Under the pieces are notes generated by a model that worked only from the letters and a program-made list of their open reading frames with translations, was not told the DNA's origin and did no database searches. Of a DNA stretch of 64,000 bases, positions 62,087-64,000 are shown piece by piece. The stretch's first letter is position 1. Every line of letters starts with the position of its first letter. The stretch covers positions 62,001-126,000 of the forward strand of contig DATGUP010000008.1 in NCBI GenBank assembly GCA_035301265.1, read 5' to 3'. A program made the position numbers and the translations under genes. Source of the DNA: DATGUP01 sp035301265 (lineage in GTDB: Bacteria > Bacillota > Bacilli > Bacillales > Amphibacillaceae).

Positions 62087-62126
62087 AAACCCGGTAACAG
62101 ATGAGCGATCTGTTGCCGGGTTTTTT
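62087..62126 (+). terminator. Terminator after the AhpD-like gene
   Basis: AACCCGGTAACAGAT and ATCTGTTGCCGGGTT (one wobble) with a five-base loop, then TTTT. Confidence 0.92.
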
Positions 62127-62154
62127 ATGCAACGGTATAAGATCTGTCTTGTTA

Positions 62155-62403
62155 TTATATTTCCCCGCGATCCATCATGTCGACGATCTCATCGATCAAA
62201 AAGTTATGTTTCACTTTATCGTTTTCAATTTGCTCAAGTCGCTGTTTTGACAAACTTATCGTCGGTTTAGCCGTGTGGGCATCTATTTGCGGTTCCTCAA
62301 CCACTGTTATGACATAACGTTTATTGTCTGCTTCAAAAAAGGCGCCGCGTTCTCGAATAATGCGTCTGATTAACGCAGCTTCATCGGCAGTCAATTTTCT
62401 CAA
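62155..62403 (-). CDS. Small protein of unknown function
   Basis: An 82-residue acidic/basic protein, beginning TTG at 62403 nine bases after AAGGGGG, so likely real. Sequence: a helical start (LTADEAALIRRIIRERGAFF), a short strand (NKRYVITVVEE), then a helical C-terminus (KHNFLIDEIVDMMDRGEI). No membrane segment or cysteine. I do not recognise the family. Confidence 0.7.
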   Translation of the reverse strand: MRKLTADEAALIRRIIRERGAFFEADNKRYVITVVEEPQIDAHTAKPTISLSKQRLEQIENDKVKHNFLIDEIVDMMDRGEI

Positions 62404-62573
62404 TCTATTGAACCCCCTTGAACGGTCGCGTCTATCCGATATTTATTATTGCATTCCCGTTTTGTTTAACATGTAAACCTCGTGATTCGTCACTATTTTA
62501 TAAAAATAGGCGTTTCGTCTGTTCATAAATGAATAATCTGAATAGACTTAAAGCAAGATGGGAGGAAAAAAAC

Positions 62574-64000
62574 ATGTTTGTTGGTTGGAAGCAAGTATTG
62601 TTCGTTTTTCTGGCATTGGTTTTGGCATTATGCATGCTTCCGAAGTATGCTGATGCTCATAAGCGGCAATCGGAAAAAGAGATCGCGCCGCCACATCGCG
62701 TTCATACCGCCGAACAACGGTCTGTTTCAGGAAAAGCGGATAACGGTCACGATGAAAACCCAGGAGAATGGTACAAGGGGGAAACACCGCCTAATTTGCA
62801 GGACGATGCACCGATTTTATTATTTGTTCCCGGTCTCAATAACATTGCACAAATTTTTTGGGAAGATAATGACATGTACCAAACCGCTTATGAAGCCGGT
62901 TACCAAACGGCATTCATTCAATTGCACGACGCCGGCGGAGAATCTGCAAATATGTGGGATAATGGTGCGTTGTTAGCTGAAAAAATACACGACATTTCTG
63001 ATTATTTTGCTGGAAAGCCGATCACGATCATTGCTTATAGTAAAGGTGGGGTTGATGCCCAAACGGCGCTTGCCTATTACGATGCCTGGGAATACGTCGA
63101 TCGTGTGATCACATTGTCCAGCCCCCATCATGGAACTGAGCTGGCGGATTTGGCCTATAGTTGGTGGGCAGGCTGGCTCGCCGATTTACTCGGGGCAAGA
63201 GGAGATGGTACGTATGTAATGCAAACGGGGAATATGGAAGAGTTCCGTTCGCTCACTGACCAAAAGGCGTATGCCTATTACAATGATTATTATACGCTCG
63301 GTGGAACTGGTTGGGCATCATCATCTGCAGCGACTTGGTTTGGGGGAGTGTATTTGTCCCAATATGGAACAAACGATGGAGTGGTCACAACGAAAAGCAG
63401 TGCACTTCCTCATAGTGAGGAGAGCATAATAGCAGATTGGGATCATACGAGTATTCGAACGGGGGATGCGTTTTCGTCTTTTGCAGATTATTTAACTGCT
63501 GAATCTTCGCAGAAAACATCGACAGCCGATGAATATACAGAAACTGAAGGCCATATACCAAACCAGTGGGTTTATGGGAATGAGATTGCAGGTGATGAAA
63601 AAAATGTTGTAACGATTCCGGTGGAAGAGAAAGTGGAGGCGGCTACGATCCATCTTTTGACAGACAAACCGGTGGAGAGGGTCAAGTTGTTTGCTCCGTC
63701 GGGAGAAGACGCTGTAAGCAATGCTCGAATGAACAAACATGAGGAAGGTTATTTTCCGCAAGCATATAGCCAGACGATAACAAAAACAAAACCGGCTGCG
63801 GGCAAGTGGGAATTAGAAGTAGATGCAGGTGAGGCAGAAGCCTATCTATTAGTTGTCGATTATGAAACGAGCCCGAAAATTAAGTTGCATACAAACGCGA
63901 GTCAAAATAACGGACGTCAACAGATGTTTCAACTGGAAGCCGTTGATGAAAAAATAGCTCAATCATCTTTGCGAACAACTTATCGTATCGTCGAAGCTCA
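62574..64000 (+). CDS. Secreted alpha/beta-hydrolase (lipase/esterase), 3' end outside window
   Basis: Exported hydrolase, at least 475 residues. ATG 62574 follows GGGAGG. The N-terminus is a signal peptide (VLFVFLALVLALCMLPKYADA, cut after about residue 27). The catalytic domain shows the oxyanion strand LLFVPGLNN, nucleophile Ser156 in AYSKGGVD (a variant of GxSxG), then LSSPHHGTELADLAY as in triacylglycerol lipases, Asp268 in GTNDGVVT, and His291 in WDHTSIRTG, forming a full triad. From about residue 320 a beta-rich C-terminal region begins, perhaps a binding domain; the frame stays open at the window edge. Confidence 0.85.
   Translation, partial: MFVGWKQVLFVFLALVLALCMLPKYADAHKRQSEKEIAPPHRVHTAEQRSVSGKADNGHDENPGEWYKGETPPNLQDDAPILLFVPGLNNIAQIFWEDNDMYQTAYEAGYQTAFIQLHDAGGESANMWDNGALLAEKIHDISDYFAGKPITIIAYSKGGVDAQTALAYYDAWEYVDRVITLSSPHHGTELADLAYSWWAGWLADLLGARGDGTYVMQTGNMEEFRSLTDQKAYAYYNDYYTLGGTGWASSSAATWFGGVYLSQYGTNDGVVTTKSSALPHSEESIIADWDHTSIRTGDAFSSFADYLTAESSQKTSTADEYTETEGHIPNQWVYGNEIAGDEKNVVTIPVEEKVEAATIHLLTDKPVERVKLFAPSGEDAVSNARMNKHEEGYFPQAYSQTITKTKPAAGKWELEVDAGEAEAYLLVVDYETSPKIKLHTNASQNNGRQQMFQLEAVDEKIAQSSLRTTYRIVEA

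Overview
The window looks like chromosome from a Bacillaceae-type member of the Bacillota. The protein families point there: ManR/ManP/ManA, a GntP/GntK pair, AhpC/AhpF, a QueT gene behind a preQ1 riboswitch, an LytR-CpsA-Psr protein and an LplA/B/C-type ABC importer without its own ATPase. So do the strong AGGAGG ribosome binding sites, frequent GTG/TTG starts, rho-independent terminators and CcpA-type cre boxes. I cannot name the species. A betaine/choline/carnitine-type transporter fits a salt-exposed lifestyle, but this is only suggestive. No tRNA, rRNA or CRISPR array was seen.

Layout. 1-6.5 kb: mannose PTS locus (manR, cut by the window edge, manP, manA, with a reversed acetyltransferase gene between manP and manA), then an mtlD remnant lacking its NAD-binding half. 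6.7-13.4 kb: D-galactonate/gluconate locus with an IclR regulator behind a cre box and a perfect palindrome, then KDG-type kinase, aldolase, galactonate dehydratase, GntP permease and gluconate kinase. 13.5-15.8 kb: ahpC-ahpF with a PerR-like box. 16.3-17.3 kb: a five-Asp-box propeller protein.

18.0-31.4 kb is the most interesting part. It holds a secreted AA10 lytic polysaccharide monooxygenase with a chitin-binding module, a cytoplasmic GH20 hexosaminidase, a frameshifted lactonase, a carbohydrate ABC importer, a YesL-like membrane protein, an amidohydrolase, a DgaE-type ammonia lyase, a DgaF-type aldolase, a PfkB kinase and a GntR/UTRA regulator. Together they make a plausible complete route for C1-oxidised chitin fragments: LPMO cleavage, import, removal of GlcNAc units, deacetylation of N-acetylglucosaminic acid, deamination to KDG, phosphorylation, then aldol cleavage to pyruvate and glyceraldehyde-3-phosphate. 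The same palindrome, AACATTATAATGTT, stands before both the LPMO gene and the importer operon.

31.6-36.7 kb: an IS256-type transposase remnant, a cutC gene, then a three-gene PTS (EIIA, EIIB, ascorbate-type EIIC) with a SIS-domain protein, facing a second GntR/UTRA regulator. NagR/DasR-like operators precede both the PTS operon and the regulator. 37-39 kb: a small sigma factor and a badly decayed nhaC. 39.5-52.6 kb: mixed housekeeping and transport genes (amidohydrolase, membrane proteins, BCCT transporter, an 8-cysteine 55-residue protein, MFS, RtcB, dienoyl-CoA-reductase-like SDR, MATE, macrodomain, M20 peptidase, LCP protein). 52.8-57.5 kb: acetate-type transporter, ATP sulfurylase with a long C-terminal extension, a chromate-transporter pair and a CoA-type NUDIX hydrolase. 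57.5-64 kb: a second cutC, DUF420 protein, QueT with its riboswitch, a ferric-reductase-like protein, formamidase family, AhpD-like protein and a secreted lipase cut by the window end.

Carbon flow has a common theme: the galactonate and glucosaminate routes both end in KDPG-class aldol cleavage. Genome decay is also visible, in mtlD, nhaC, the transposase, the lactonase frameshift and the cut-off second chitin-binding repeat.
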